Shown one piece after another: positions 16,996 to 25,869 of a stretch of 64,000 nt of DNA. How positions within the stretch are numbered: the stretch's first letter is position 1; each line of letters starts with the position of its first letter. The DNA is taken from contig CANEYR010000007.1 of assembly GCA_947444055.1 (NCBI GenBank), forward strand, positions 1 through 64,000, read 5' to 3'. A model generated the notes under the pieces. It saw only the letters and a program-made list of their open reading frames with translations, was not told the origin of the DNA and did not search any database. This DNA comes from Planctomycetota bacterium. Lineage in GTDB: Bacteria; Planctomycetota; UBA1135; UBA2386. A program made the position numbers and the translations under genes.

Positions 16996-18252
16996 ATGAG
17001 CAAGTTGATCCCTAACGGCCTGCTGGCCGTCGTTGTCTCGTCGTCCCTTCTTCTCGCCCAAGGCGACAAGCCCGCCACCGCTGCTGGCTGGAGCGCTAAG
17101 CCAGGTTCAGGCCTTTCCTACGACGGCGGCGACGCCTTCGGCCTGAAGTGGAGCAATCGCCTGCAGGTCCACTGGACGTTCTCCAACATCGAGAACGCCG
17201 CCGACACCAACACGTTCAACATCCGCCGCGCCAGGACCAACCTGACCGGCCACGTCTTCAACAAGAACGTGATGTATGCCTTGATCCTCGACGGCACCGA
17301 CTCGGGTGACGAGGGCGACGGCAACATCAAGCAGGCTTGGGGCCAGTGGAACTTCAGCAAGAGCGAAGATTCCGCAGTCGGCCTGCGCGTCGGTCAAGCC
17401 AAGACCATGTTCGGTCTCGAAGCGACCACCTCCTCGGCTGGCCTGTGGTTCGTCGAGCGCTCCTCGGCGTCGCGCGCCTTCGCGGACAGCTACTCCCGCG
17501 GTGCGTGGATCAACGGCGGCCTGATGATGAAGGACCGTCCGCTCCGCTTCGCCATCGGCGCCATGAACACCGACGCGGCAAATGGCCTTGGTGCGGGCTA
17601 CACCGACCGCGGTGAAGAGGCTGCCAACTCGGACAACGAGCTGAGCTACGTGCTCGCCGCCAACATCGATCCGATGGGCGACTTCGGCAACGGCAAGCAG
17701 ACCCTGGAGTCGAACCGTCAGGGCGATTGGCGCACCGACAACAACGACCTCAAGGGCACGATCGGCGTCGGCATCGCGCTCGGCAACGGCGTCGACACAG
17801 CCACCGGCAGCGACGTCGAGAGCACGTCGATCAACCTCAACACCGCCTGGACGGTGAATCGCTTCAACATCATGGGTGAGTACTTCATGCGCACCGATGA
17901 CCTGCAAGGCGCGACGCAAGATGAAGAGGAGCCCACGGGCTTCGCCATCTCGCTCGGCTACCTGCTTGAGAAGAGCGGCGACAGCGCGATCCAGTGGGGC
18001 CTCGGCATCCGCTTCAACATGATCGAGACCGATGAAGGCACGGTCGGCTCCGGCGTCGACTACCTGACCGGCGCCCAGGGCATCGGCGGCACCGACGGCG
18101 AAGCCAGCGAGATCAGCTTCGTGGCCAACGCCTTCTACCACGGCCACCAGTGCAAGACGCAGATCGAGTACACGCTGCAAGATGTCGAACCGACCGGCAC
18201 GGGCGGCACGACGAACCACATCCTGCGCGTCGGCTTCCAGCTCGAGTTTTAG
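16996..18252 (+). CDS. Outer-membrane porin, phosphate-selective porin O/P-like
   Basis: 418 residues with a signal peptide (MSKLIPNGLLAVVVSSSLLL, then AQGD). The pattern follows OprO/OprP-type porins: an early GLKWSNRLQVHWTF strand, FNIRRARTNLTGHVF (R-R-A-R near the usual RRxR position), KQAWGQWNF, VGQAKTMFGLE, then alternating amphipathic beta-strands ending in LRVGFQLEF. The terminal phenylalanine is the signature for BAM-dependent barrel assembly. It should form a trimeric 16-stranded barrel for small anions (family knowledge); selectivity for phosphate is not shown. It is transcribed alone, with three hairpins downstream. Confidence 0.85.
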   Translation: MSKLIPNGLLAVVVSSSLLLAQGDKPATAAGWSAKPGSGLSYDGGDAFGLKWSNRLQVHWTFSNIENAADTNTFNIRRARTNLTGHVFNKNVMYALILDGTDSGDEGDGNIKQAWGQWNFSKSEDSAVGLRVGQAKTMFGLEATTSSAGLWFVERSSASRAFADSYSRGAWINGGLMMKDRPLRFAIGAMNTDAANGLGAGYTDRGEEAANSDNELSYVLAANIDPMGDFGNGKQTLESNRQGDWRTDNNDLKGTIGVGIALGNGVDTATGSDVESTSINLNTAWTVNRFNIMGEYFMRTDDLQGATQDEEEPTGFAISLGYLLEKSGDSAIQWGLGIRFNMIETDEGTVGSGVDYLTGAQGIGGTDGEASEISFVANAFYHGHQCKTQIEYTLQDVEPTGTGGTTNHILRVGFQLEF

Positions 18253-18258
18253 TCAAGC

Positions 18259-18277
18259 TTGCGCCGAGCCGGCGCAA
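18259..18277 (+). terminator. Hairpin 1 after the porin gene
   Basis: TTGCGCCG and CGGCGCAA form a perfect 8-bp stem with a 3-nt loop, starting 6 bp after the porin stop codon. No T tract follows. Confidence 0.55.
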
Positions 18278-18296
18278 CCTCGACTAAGACCTGGCC

Positions 18297-18314
18297 GCGG
18301 GCCTAACGGCCCGC
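18297..18314 (+). terminator. Hairpin 2 after the porin gene
   Basis: GCGGGCC and GGCCCGC form a perfect 7-bp stem with the loop TAAC, second in a series of three hairpins between the porin and the next gene. Confidence 0.5.
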
Positions 18315-18339
18315 CGCTGCAGTTCTAGTCAGGGTACCT

Positions 18340-18362
18340 GGAGGCGGGTGATCCCCGCCTCC
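18340..18362 (+). terminator. Hairpin 3 after the porin gene
   Basis: GGAGGCGGG and CCCGCCTCC form a perfect 9-bp stem with a 5-nt loop, followed by TTGCATG. It is the strongest of the three and lies just before the next start codon at 18380, so it could also act in the leader of that gene. Confidence 0.55.
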
Positions 18363-18379
18363 TTGCATGTACGGACAGC

Positions 18380-19336
18380 ATGTTGACTGAATCTGAGCCC
18401 TGGGATGTTGTGGTTTTGGGCGCTGGCTGGCGTGGGCTTACGGCCGCGTTGCGGGCTCGCCGTGCCGACCCGGCGGCGCGCGTGCTGGTCGTGGAAGCGG
18501 CACCGCAGCCGGGCGGCAGCGTGCGCACCCAGCGGACGAATGGGTTCGTCTGCGAACTCGGGCCGTTCGCGTTTCCCGCCGCCGAACTCAGCGCGCTGAC
18601 GTCGCTGCTGACCAACGCGCCGTTGCCCATCTCGTGCTCTACCGAGGCGCGGGTTGGCCACCTCTTTACCGGCAGCGAACTGGTGCCGATCGAAGTCGAT
18701 CCGCTGCCGCTGTCGTTCCGCTCCGGAACAGAAGAGATCGTCCAGGCATGTCGCCGACAGCTTGGCGACTCGCTCCGCCTTGGCCGCGCCGTTACCGCGG
18801 TCGATCTCGGTGAGCACTTCACCATCGATTTGGCGGGCGAAGTGCCGGCTCGTCTCCGCACCAAGTCCCTCATCGTGGCCCTGCCGACGGCGACCGCCGG
18901 ACGCTTGCTGGGCCGCTTCGACCCAGCCTTGGCGCCCGTCGCCGAGCGCATCCGCGTCACCCACCACGCCATGGTCTTCTTCGGTGGCAACCTGGCGGAG
19001 CCGCCGACCTTCAGCGGCTACGGCATCGTTCCCGCCGAGCACGTGGCGACCCAACTCGCCGAAGTGATCTTCTGCCACGTGGCGTTCCCCGGGCGGGCGC
19101 TGCCTGGACGGTTCCTCGTTCGCTGCGAAATGTCGGGGCTCGATGCGAACAGCTACGAGGCAGCGGTGCTGACCCTGGCCGAGACGGAGCTGCGCCGTTG
19201 GACTGGCACGACCGCGCCTCTTGGCCTGTGCAAGGTGCATACGTTCCAAGGCGAAGTAGCTGACGGGGCCCTCATCGAGTGCCGGGCCCGCTTGCGCGAA
19301 CTGCCCCAACGCGTGCCTCGGCTGGCCTTCGTCTGA
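18380..19336 (+). CDS. Short FAD-dependent oxidoreductase, protoporphyrinogen-oxidase-like
   Basis: 318 residues. The N-terminal Rossmann motif VVVLGAGWRGLTAALRAR and the acidic end of strand 2 (VLVVEAAPQPGG) bind FAD. GSVRTQRTNGFVCELGPFAF is the typical amine-oxidase/PPO substrate-side segment, and LIVALPTATAGRLLGRFDP is the conserved alanine-proline strand. PPO proteins are usually about 450 residues and end with a G-D-x-x-x-G FAD motif; here the frame stops at VPRLAFV, where that motif should follow. It is either a 3'-truncated gene or a shorter subfamily. Reading past its TGA gives nothing PPO-like before the next stop. Confidence 0.7.
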   Translation: MLTESEPWDVVVLGAGWRGLTAALRARRADPAARVLVVEAAPQPGGSVRTQRTNGFVCELGPFAFPAAELSALTSLLTNAPLPISCSTEARVGHLFTGSELVPIEVDPLPLSFRSGTEEIVQACRRQLGDSLRLGRAVTAVDLGEHFTIDLAGEVPARLRTKSLIVALPTATAGRLLGRFDPALAPVAERIRVTHHAMVFFGGNLAEPPTFSGYGIVPAEHVATQLAEVIFCHVAFPGRALPGRFLVRCEMSGLDANSYEAAVLTLAETELRRWTGTTAPLGLCKVHTFQGEVADGALIECRARLRELPQRVPRLAFV

Positions 19337-19352
19337 GCCTCTAGCCGCGAGA

Positions 19353-19403
19353 ATGTCCGTAAATATCCAATTCAACTCGGTCGAAATGGATATTCATGGA
19401 CAT
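19353..19403. promoter_or_regulatory. Long inverted repeat at the start of the Fic gene (probable operator)
   Basis: Two 17-bp arms, ATGTCCGTAAATATCCA at 19353-19369 and the reverse complement of ATGTCCATGAATATCCA at 19387-19403, match at 15 of 17 positions around a 17-bp spacer. The region is AT-rich in a GC-rich genome. The right arm covers the first possible ATG of fic (19396), which favours the ATG at 19408 as the real start. It fits a dimer-binding autoregulatory operator; the Fic protein has its own winged helix. Confidence 0.7.
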
Positions 19404-20457
19404 AACTATGGATGATGCTCTGCGCCGCGCCGCCATGGGGCCCAGTCTGGTTCGCCGCATCGCCGAAGTCGACGAGTTTAAGGGTCGCTGGCAGGCGCTC
19501 CGCAACCTGACACCAGAGCGGCTGACGCGCCTGCAACGGGTCGCGACCGTCGAGTCGGTCGCATCTTCCACCCGCATCGAAGGTGTGACCCTCTCGGATG
19601 ACGAGGTGCGTGCGCTCTTGCGCGGCGTCTCCGCGCACCGCCTGCAGACCCGCGATGAACAGGAAGTAGCTGGCTACGCCGCGGCGATGGAACTGATCTT
19701 TGACTCGTGGCAAGGGCTCGAGTTGACGGAGAACCACATCCTGCAACTGCATCGGGTTCTGCTCGAACACTCAACGGCCGACGAAGCGCATCGCGGCGCC
19801 TACAAGACGCGGCCGAACAGCATCGAGGCGGTCGCTGCCGATGGACGCAGCCTGGGGGTGTTGCTCGTGACCACGTCGCCGCTGGCGACCCCACATGAAA
19901 TGGCTGCGCTCGTCGGCGAGACGCGCACCGCGCTGCTAGCCAACGAGCACCACCCGATCCTGGTGATCGCCGCGTTCGTTGCGCGCTTCCTCGCGATCCA
20001 CCCTTTCCAGGACGGCAATGGCCGACTGTCGCGGGCGTTGACAACCCTGCTGCTGATGCGCAGTGGCTATCTGTACGTCCCGTATGCCTCACTCGAGCGC
20101 GTCGTCGAGCACAACAAGGATGTGTACTACGAGCGGCTACGGCGCGCGCAGACGACGTGGGGTGGTGACCAGCCCGACCTCGCTGCCTGGCTGGGCTTCT
20201 TCGTCGACTGCCTCATCGAGCAGAAGAACGTTCTTCTGCATCGTCTCGACCGCGAGCGACTGCTCGATCCGATGGCGCCGCTGTCGGCAGCCATTCTCGC
20301 CTTGGCGCTCGAACGTGGGCGAGTCACCGTCCGCGATGTGGTGGCGAGCAAGGGGGCGAATCGCAACACCATCAAGCTGCACCTCAAGCAGTTGGTGGCA
20401 GCGGGGCAACTGGTCTTGCGCGGGAGCGGGCGTGGCACCTGGTACGAGCGCTCCTGA
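19396..20457 (+). CDS. Fic-domain AMP-transferase-type protein with C-terminal winged helix
   Basis: 353 residues from 19396; the ATG at 19408 (349 residues) is likelier because the first lies inside the palindrome. The Fic core is complete: HPFQDGNGR with catalytic His202. The N-terminal helix carries the inhibitory motif S-T-R-I-E-G (Glu62), making it a class II, self-inhibited Fic protein. The last 70 residues (VRDVVASKGANRNTIKLHLKQLVAAGQLVL, quoted in part) form a winged helix. Fic enzymes move AMP or other phosphates onto protein hydroxyls (family knowledge). Target unknown. Autoregulation through the upstream palindrome is plausible. Confidence 0.9.
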   Translation: MDITMDDALRRAAMGPSLVRRIAEVDEFKGRWQALRNLTPERLTRLQRVATVESVASSTRIEGVTLSDDEVRALLRGVSAHRLQTRDEQEVAGYAAAMELIFDSWQGLELTENHILQLHRVLLEHSTADEAHRGAYKTRPNSIEAVAADGRSLGVLLVTTSPLATPHEMAALVGETRTALLANEHHPILVIAAFVARFLAIHPFQDGNGRLSRALTTLLLMRSGYLYVPYASLERVVEHNKDVYYERLRRAQTTWGGDQPDLAAWLGFFVDCLIEQKNVLLHRLDRERLLDPMAPLSAAILALALERGRVTVRDVVASKGANRNTIKLHLKQLVAAGQLVLRGSGRGTWYERS

Positions 20458-20501
20458 TACGCACCACCGCGACACGCGCGTCTTCACGTCGAGCGCGATG
20501 C

Positions 20502-20522
20502 CGGTGCCGCCGCGAAGCACCG
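20502..20522. terminator. Small hairpin between convergent genes
   Basis: CGGTGC and GCACCG form a 6-bp stem with a 9-nt loop between the stops of the Fic gene (plus) and the aminotransferase gene (minus). No T tract is present, so it is only a weak candidate for a shared terminator. Confidence 0.3.
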
Positions 20523-20535
20523 CGGCCGCATCGCC

Positions 20536-21459
20536 TCACGCCACCGGCGTCAACCACCCGTGACGGTCCTCGGCGCGCCCGCGCGCGATCGTGAAGAACC
20601 GTTCTTGCAGGCGCTGTGTCAGCGATCCGCGCGCACCATTGCCGACCTGCAACCCATCGACCATGCGGATCGGCATCACTTCGGCCACCGTGCCAGTGAA
20701 GAACGCTTCGTCCGCCGTGTAGAGCATCTCGCGAGGCAGGCGCTGCTCGACCAAGGCAATGCCGAGGTCGCGGCACAACTGGATCACGCACGCGCGCGTG
20801 ATGCCGCCAAGGATCGAGCTGCCGACTGGCGGCGTCGACACCGTGCCTTTGTGCACCAAGAAGATGTTCTGGCCACTGCCTTCGCTGACGAAGCCGTCGA
20901 CGTCGAGCATGACCGCCTCCTGAAAGCCGCGGTCCTTCGCTTCGCCGACCGCCAAGGCACTGTTGACGTAGTTGCCAGCACACTTCGCCATCGCGGGCAG
21001 CGTGTCCGGCGCCATGCGCCGCCAGCTTGACACGCCAACCGCCAAGCCGTTCGCCAGCAGCTGCTCCTCGTTGGGTCGCACCCACGGGAACGACGCGATC
21101 GCAATCTCCACCGGGCAGTCGTCGGGCAGCACCCCGAGCGCCCCATAGCCGCGATAGACCAGTGGGCGGATGTAGCACGCTTCCTGACGATTGGCGACGA
21201 CGGTGTCGCGGATGGCCTGGCTGATCTGCGCGGGCTGCCACGGCAGCGGCAAGCGCACGATGCGGCACGATTGGAACAGTCGCTCGACGTGCTGGGCGAG
21301 ACAGAACACGGCGGGGCCTTTGGGTGTGCTGTAGGCGCGAATGCCTTCGAACACACTCGAGGCGTAGTGCAGGGCATGCGACAGCACGTGCACCTGCGCC
21401 TTGTCCCAATCGACGAGTTCGCCGTTAAACCAGATCTTCGGCTGCGGGGTCAGCTTCAT
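20536..21459 (-). CDS. ilvE: Branched-chain amino acid aminotransferase
   Basis: 307 residues, the normal length for IlvE. Class IV fold-type motifs are complete: VLSHALHYASSVFEGIRAY, YIRPLVYRGYGALGV, the PLP lysine Lys159 in AMAKCAGNYVNSALA, EAVMLDVDGFVSEGSGQNIF, and TRACVIQLCRDLGI. The enzyme transfers amino groups between glutamate and the 2-oxo acids of leucine, isoleucine and valine in the cytoplasm. It is transcribed opposite to the Fic gene. The next same-strand gene downstream of its promoter side is the DUF1080 gene, not an ilv gene. Confidence 0.95.
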   Translation of the reverse strand: MKLTPQPKIWFNGELVDWDKAQVHVLSHALHYASSVFEGIRAYSTPKGPAVFCLAQHVERLFQSCRIVRLPLPWQPAQISQAIRDTVVANRQEACYIRPLVYRGYGALGVLPDDCPVEIAIASFPWVRPNEEQLLANGLAVGVSSWRRMAPDTLPAMAKCAGNYVNSALAVGEAKDRGFQEAVMLDVDGFVSEGSGQNIFLVHKGTVSTPPVGSSILGGITRACVIQLCRDLGIALVEQRLPREMLYTADEAFFTGTVAEVMPIRMVDGLQVGNGARGSLTQRLQERFFTIARGRAEDRHGWLTPVA

Positions 21460-21497
21460 AGCGGCAGCACTCTAACCGAGCCCGATGACCATGGGCG

Positions 21498-22256
21498 CTA
21501 CGGCAACTCGCGCAGGCGCAGGTTGCGGTACTCGACGCGCGCCCCTTCCGATTCGAGCGCCAAGTAACCCTGCGCCGGCGTGCACTTGGTGCCGCCGTTC
21601 ACTTCCTCGCCGTTCACCCACAGCCGCACCTCGCCGTTGATGGCGCGCACGTAGTAGTGATTCCACTGGCCGAACGGCCGCGTCAGGCGCTTCGTCGGAA
21701 AGCTGCGGCTGCTCTTCATGTCGCCGAGCGTGAAGACGCCGCCTTCGTCGTACGTGATCGTCGGCGTCAACGCCTGCATGGTCGAAGCGCCGACCGGAAA
21801 CACATCGCCGTGGCTGGTAAACCAGTCGGAGCGCTTGCCCTTGGCCTTCAACCAATCGGTCTCCAGCCCGATATCGAGCACCTGCACCTCGATGCCACTG
21901 CGCGGCAACTGGCCCTTGGGCAACTCCGTGAACGCCGACTCCGGGCACCACACGAATACGCCAGAATTGCCAGCGTGCTCATGATGCTTCCACTCGAGCA
22001 CCATCTCGAAGTTGGTCATCTGCTGCTTGGTGCGCGCCCCACCATTGGGTTTGCCGCTGCACACGATCACACCATCCTGCTCTGTCCACGTGTCGGCCTC
22101 CCCGTTGACGTTGACGAAGTCCGCGAGCGTCAGCACGCGCCAGCCGTCGCCGGTGATGCACGCCTTTGGCAGCTCGGCAGCACCCTGCAAGACGATCGGC
22201 GACAACGTGAGGCCAGCCACAGCGAGCACCGGCACGAAGAGCACTCTGGTCAACAT
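21498..22256 (-). CDS. Secreted DUF1080 (3-keto-disaccharide hydrolase-like) protein
   Basis: 252 residues from the ATG at 22256, which gives a signal peptide (MLTRVLFVPVLAVAGLTLSP). The mature protein is one DUF1080 domain, a concanavalin-like jelly roll: DTWTEQDGVIVCSGKPNGG, FEMVLEWKHHEHAGNSGVFVWCP, RSGIEVQVLD, GQWNHYYVRAINGEVRLWVNGEEV, and YLALESEGARVEYRNLRLREL. Relatives are abundant in Planctomycetota and act on keto-sugars or bind glycans (established for a few). Located in the periplasm or outside the cell. Confidence 0.88.
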   Translation of the reverse strand: MLTRVLFVPVLAVAGLTLSPIVLQGAAELPKACITGDGWRVLTLADFVNVNGEADTWTEQDGVIVCSGKPNGGARTKQQMTNFEMVLEWKHHEHAGNSGVFVWCPESAFTELPKGQLPRSGIEVQVLDIGLETDWLKAKGKRSDWFTSHGDVFPVGASTMQALTPTITYDEGGVFTLGDMKSSRSFPTKRLTRPFGQWNHYYVRAINGEVRLWVNGEEVNGGTKCTPAQGYLALESEGARVEYRNLRLRELP

Positions 22257-22288
22257 GGCGGCAAGTATGCCAGCCACGACGCCAACGT

Positions 22289-24151
22289 TCAGGCCCCTAC
22301 CACACTGCCGCGCAAGAAGGTGCGGTGCCAGACTTCGAAGCCGAGCAGGGTCCACAGCCGCAACTCCTCGTTGCGGCGGCCGCGCATGTGGTCTTGCAGC
22401 ATGGCTTCGATCGGCCCGCGTTGCAGGTAGCGGCTGATGAACGCATCGCGCCCAAGCAGCAGGTCGTGCGCGTAGTCCTTCAAGCTGCCGCGAAACCATT
22501 CGTCGAGTGGCACGCGAAAGCCGACCTTCTTGCGATCGACGATGTTGGCGGGCAGGTGCCGCCGCGCGATCTCTTTGACGATCCACTTGCCGCTGCTGCC
22601 TTTCACCTTCATCGACGAGTCGATGCGGAACGCCAACTCCACCAGCTCGTGATCGAGGAACGGCGGCCGGTTCTCAATGCTCGCCGCCATCGACATGCGG
22701 TCGCCGCGTTCGAGCAGATTGTCGGCGAGCCAAGTGTGGCAGTCGACGTAGAGCATGCGCCGCAGATGGTCGCCGGCGCACCGCTCGTACTGGCCGAGCG
22801 ATCGTTGCGACCCATAGCCCGATCGCAGCGCGCGGCGTTCGTACCACGTGAACGGCGCAAACCACGTTTGCAGTCGCTCGGCCGTGTCGCGACTCGTCAA
22901 GGCGCGCACCGCCTGCCGCGCCCGATACTTCGACCCGGGCAGCAGCCGCTCCGCAGCTCGCATCAGCGGCACCCGCAAGAACGCTGGCACCGCCGCGAGT
23001 TTGGCCACCTTCGGCTCGAACGCGTACTTCGGATAGCCCGCGAAAATCTCGTCGCTGCCCTCGCCCGACAGCAACACCTTCACGGTGCTGCGCGCGTACT
23101 TGGCGATGCGATAGATCGCGACGTCGGCAGGTTCGCTGATCGGACCATCGCGGTGCCACGACAGCTTCGACCACAGATCTTGGAAGTCCTGCGCCGTCAC
23201 GTTCACTTCGTGATGCGTCGTGCCGACCGCTTCACTCACTTGCTTGGCGTACGGCAGCTCGTCGAAACGCGGGTCGTTGAACCCTGCCGCGAACGTCTGC
23301 ACGTCCGCGCCGCGCCGCACCTTCTTCATCAGGGCCACGGTCAAGCTGCTGTCGAGGCCCCCACTCAGATAGGCCCCGACGGGAACATCCGCGACGAGGC
23401 GCCCGGCCACCGCCCGCTCGAGATGCAGATCGACTTCGCGCAGCGCGGCGTCGCCACTGAGCAACGGCCCATTCAGCGCCGCCGGCAGTTGCCACCATGT
23501 CTCGCGGCGCAGCTTGCCATCCGCACCAACGTGCAGCGCCTCACCAGCGGCCAACTTCCTGATGCCGCGAAACAGCGTGTCCGGCGGCGGCACCGAGCGA
23601 TACGTGAGGTAGTCCTCGACCGCCGTATCGTCGAGTTCGGGGCGGCCCAACGCTGGCAGCAGGGCTTTGATCTCACTGGCGAAGACAACGAAGCCAGGCC
23701 CCTCGGCGTAGTAGAGCGGCAGGATGCCGAGGCGATCGCGAGCCAGCAGCAACGTGCCAGCGCGTTCATCGAAGTAGCCAAACGCAAACTGGCCATTCAT
23801 GCGATCGAGTCCGCGCAGCCCTTCGAGGCGCAAAGTCTCGAGCAGCACTTCGGTGTCGCCATGCGTGCGCAGCGGCACACCAGCCGCAGCCAGCGCGGCG
23901 CGGCGCTCCTGGTAGTTGAAGATCTCGCCGTTGAACGTGATGTGGAACGGCCCGCTCGCGGACGTCATCGGCTGCGGTGAACCCGCGAGGTCGATGATCG
24001 AAAGCCGCGTATGGCCAAAGCCAACATCGCGGAAGAGGCGGAAGCCGTCGCCGTCCGGGCCGCGGTGTTGCAGTTGAGCCGCCATCGCGCGCAACACGGC
24101 CTCGTCGATCGGACGACCATCGAATCGGCGGATGCCTACGATGCCGCACAT
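22289..24151 (-). CDS. asnB: Asparagine synthase (glutamine-hydrolysing)
   Basis: 620 residues from the ATG at 24151; the start is fixed by the MCGIVGI sequence, whose Cys2 becomes the N-terminal nucleophile of the class II glutaminase domain (HRGPDGDGF, NGEIFNYQE). The synthetase domain has the PP-loop SGGLDSSL, the LLSGEGSDEIFAGYPKY motif and the GDRMSMAASIENRPPFLDHELVE region. It makes asparagine from aspartate, ATP and glutamine. Copies of this type often sit in polysaccharide clusters and amidate sugars, and a glycan block begins about 3 kb away (inference). Confidence 0.93.
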   Translation of the reverse strand: MCGIVGIRRFDGRPIDEAVLRAMAAQLQHRGPDGDGFRLFRDVGFGHTRLSIIDLAGSPQPMTSASGPFHITFNGEIFNYQERRAALAAAGVPLRTHGDTEVLLETLRLEGLRGLDRMNGQFAFGYFDERAGTLLLARDRLGILPLYYAEGPGFVVFASEIKALLPALGRPELDDTAVEDYLTYRSVPPPDTLFRGIRKLAAGEALHVGADGKLRRETWWQLPAALNGPLLSGDAALREVDLHLERAVAGRLVADVPVGAYLSGGLDSSLTVALMKKVRRGADVQTFAAGFNDPRFDELPYAKQVSEAVGTTHHEVNVTAQDFQDLWSKLSWHRDGPISEPADVAIYRIAKYARSTVKVLLSGEGSDEIFAGYPKYAFEPKVAKLAAVPAFLRVPLMRAAERLLPGSKYRARQAVRALTSRDTAERLQTWFAPFTWYERRALRSGYGSQRSLGQYERCAGDHLRRMLYVDCHTWLADNLLERGDRMSMAASIENRPPFLDHELVELAFRIDSSMKVKGSSGKWIVKEIARRHLPANIVDRKKVGFRVPLDEWFRGSLKDYAHDLLLGRDAFISRYLQRGPIEAMLQDHMRGRRNEELRLWTLLGFEVWHRTFLRGSVVGA

Positions 24152-24317
24152 GGGTCTTGTTGCGTAGGGTGGCCACAGAAGCGCGCACACAGCACGCGGA
24201 AGGTCGAACATCTCGCAGGCATCGGGGTCGCGTTATATCGGGTGACCAGTCCACTCTCGTCTGGAGTTGCGCGCACGAACCCTTCCCATCGCAAGATTCT
24301 GGCGGTGCAATCCGCGC

Positions 24318-25826
24318 ATGCCTGCCGCCGCTCGCATCCTCCCACTCACAGCGCTCGCCGTTCTGACGGCTTGTGCCGCACCCGGTGCCTTCGTCGCCAA
24401 GCCACCGGAGTACGCGCGCACCAGCCAAGAGCTGCTGGCCTACGAGAAGCAGAACTTCGCCTACCGATGGCTCGACGTGATGCAGGAAGCGGCAGCGCGC
24501 GATGTCGATCAATTCGGCGCCCGCCCCACGGTGCTGTCGCGCCAGATGATGCTCTGGGCCGTGGCCGTCTTCGACGCGTGGGCCGCGTACGACGCCAACG
24601 CCACTGGCACGCGCCTTGGTGACAGCCTGCGGCGACCACCTAGTGAACGCACCGACGACAACAAGCGGATCGCGATCAGCTTCGCGAGTTACCGCGCGCT
24701 GCTCGGCGCCTTCCCGCAACAGGCTGCGTTCGTACGCATGGAGATGCAGCGCCTTGGCTTCGATCCCGACAACACGTCGGCGGAGCTCGCGACGCCAGCG
24801 GGCATCGGCAACGTCGCCGCGGCCACCGTGCTCGCCTATCGCCAGCGAGATGGCGCCAACGCGGATGGCTTGGAACCCGGCGGCGACGGCACGCCTTACG
24901 CCGACTACACGGGCTACCGTTCGGTCAACCCCATCGATCGCATCGTCGACCCGGATCGCTGGCAACCGATCGAGTTTGCGCGCGCCGACGGCAGCAAGTT
25001 CACGCCCGGCTTCCTGACCCCGCATTGGTTCAAGATGACGCCGTTCGCGCTCGAATCCGCCGCGCAGTTTCGTGCCGAGCCGCCGCCGCTGACGACGACC
25101 AACGATGCGCTACTGCGCGCGCAGACCGACCTCGTGCTGACGATGAACCAGACCCTGACCGGTGAACAAAAGGCAGTCGTCGAGTTCATGCGCGACGGTC
25201 CGCGGTCGACCGGGCAAAGCGGGCACTGGCTGCGCTTCGCGCAAGACGTGTCGCGGCGCGACGGCCATGGGCTCGATCAAGATGTGAAGCTGTACTTCTC
25301 GGTCGCGGTCGCCGCCTTCGATGCGTTCCTCGCGTGCTGGGAAACGAAGCGGTTCTACGACAGCTCGCGGCCATGGACGTTGGTCCGCCACTACTACAAG
25401 GGCCAGACGGTGAAGGGCTGGGCCGGGCCCAAGGGTGGCGTCATCGAGATGGCCGCCGAACAGTGGCATCCGTACTCGCCGCAGGTGTTCATCACGCCGC
25501 CATTCCCTGGCTACACGAGCGGCCATGCGACGGTCAGCGGCGCCTGCGCCAAGGTGCTCGAACTGTTCACCGGCAGCGATGTCTATGGCGCCAAGGAAGT
25601 GCGCCGCTGCTGCATCCTGACCGAAGAGGTGCCCGGTGACGCGGTGACGCTCGACTTGCCAACGTTCTCAGCCACCGCCGAAATGGCCGCGAAGTCGCGC
25701 GCGATGGGCGGCTACCACATCCCGATCGACAACGACGTCGGGTTGCGCATCGGCCGCGAGTTGGCGACGTGGTCGTGGCCGAAGTACCAGGCCTACTTCA
25801 ACGGCACGTCGTCTGTGCGGCGGTGA
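24318..25826 (+). CDS. Vanadium-haloperoxidase/PAP2-like lipoprotein
   Basis: 502 residues from the ATG at 24318, which gives a lipoprotein signal (MPAAARILPLTALAVLTACA). The C-terminal half carries the three vanadate/phosphate-pocket motifs: KRFYDSSRPWTLVR, PFPGYTSGHATVSGAC, and SRAMGGYHIPIDNDVGLRIG with the last histidine. These are shared by vanadium-dependent haloperoxidases and type 2 phosphatidic acid phosphatases. The soluble, single-lipobox architecture and length favour the haloperoxidase branch. Such enzymes oxidise halides with peroxide (family knowledge); activity here is not proven. A scarred copy of its 3' end lies at 27328-27421. Confidence 0.82.
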   Translation: MPAAARILPLTALAVLTACAAPGAFVAKPPEYARTSQELLAYEKQNFAYRWLDVMQEAAARDVDQFGARPTVLSRQMMLWAVAVFDAWAAYDANATGTRLGDSLRRPPSERTDDNKRIAISFASYRALLGAFPQQAAFVRMEMQRLGFDPDNTSAELATPAGIGNVAAATVLAYRQRDGANADGLEPGGDGTPYADYTGYRSVNPIDRIVDPDRWQPIEFARADGSKFTPGFLTPHWFKMTPFALESAAQFRAEPPPLTTTNDALLRAQTDLVLTMNQTLTGEQKAVVEFMRDGPRSTGQSGHWLRFAQDVSRRDGHGLDQDVKLYFSVAVAAFDAFLACWETKRFYDSSRPWTLVRHYYKGQTVKGWAGPKGGVIEMAAEQWHPYSPQVFITPPFPGYTSGHATVSGACAKVLELFTGSDVYGAKEVRRCCILTEEVPGDAVTLDLPTFSATAEMAAKSRAMGGYHIPIDNDVGLRIGRELATWSWPKYQAYFNGTSSVRR

Positions 25827-25869
25827 GGCTTCTAAGCACCGCCGATCGGCCTTGCAGCACCTCTAGATC

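Noticed and set aside
19334..19400. Reading through the TGA of the PPO-like gene as selenocysteine
   Set aside because: The frame beyond the stop has no PPO-like sequence and ends after about 22 codons; no suitable hairpin was seen.
22325..23980. A 551-codon plus-strand frame over asnB
   Set aside because: Antisense to a complete asparagine synthase with all motifs; composition is that of a shadow frame.
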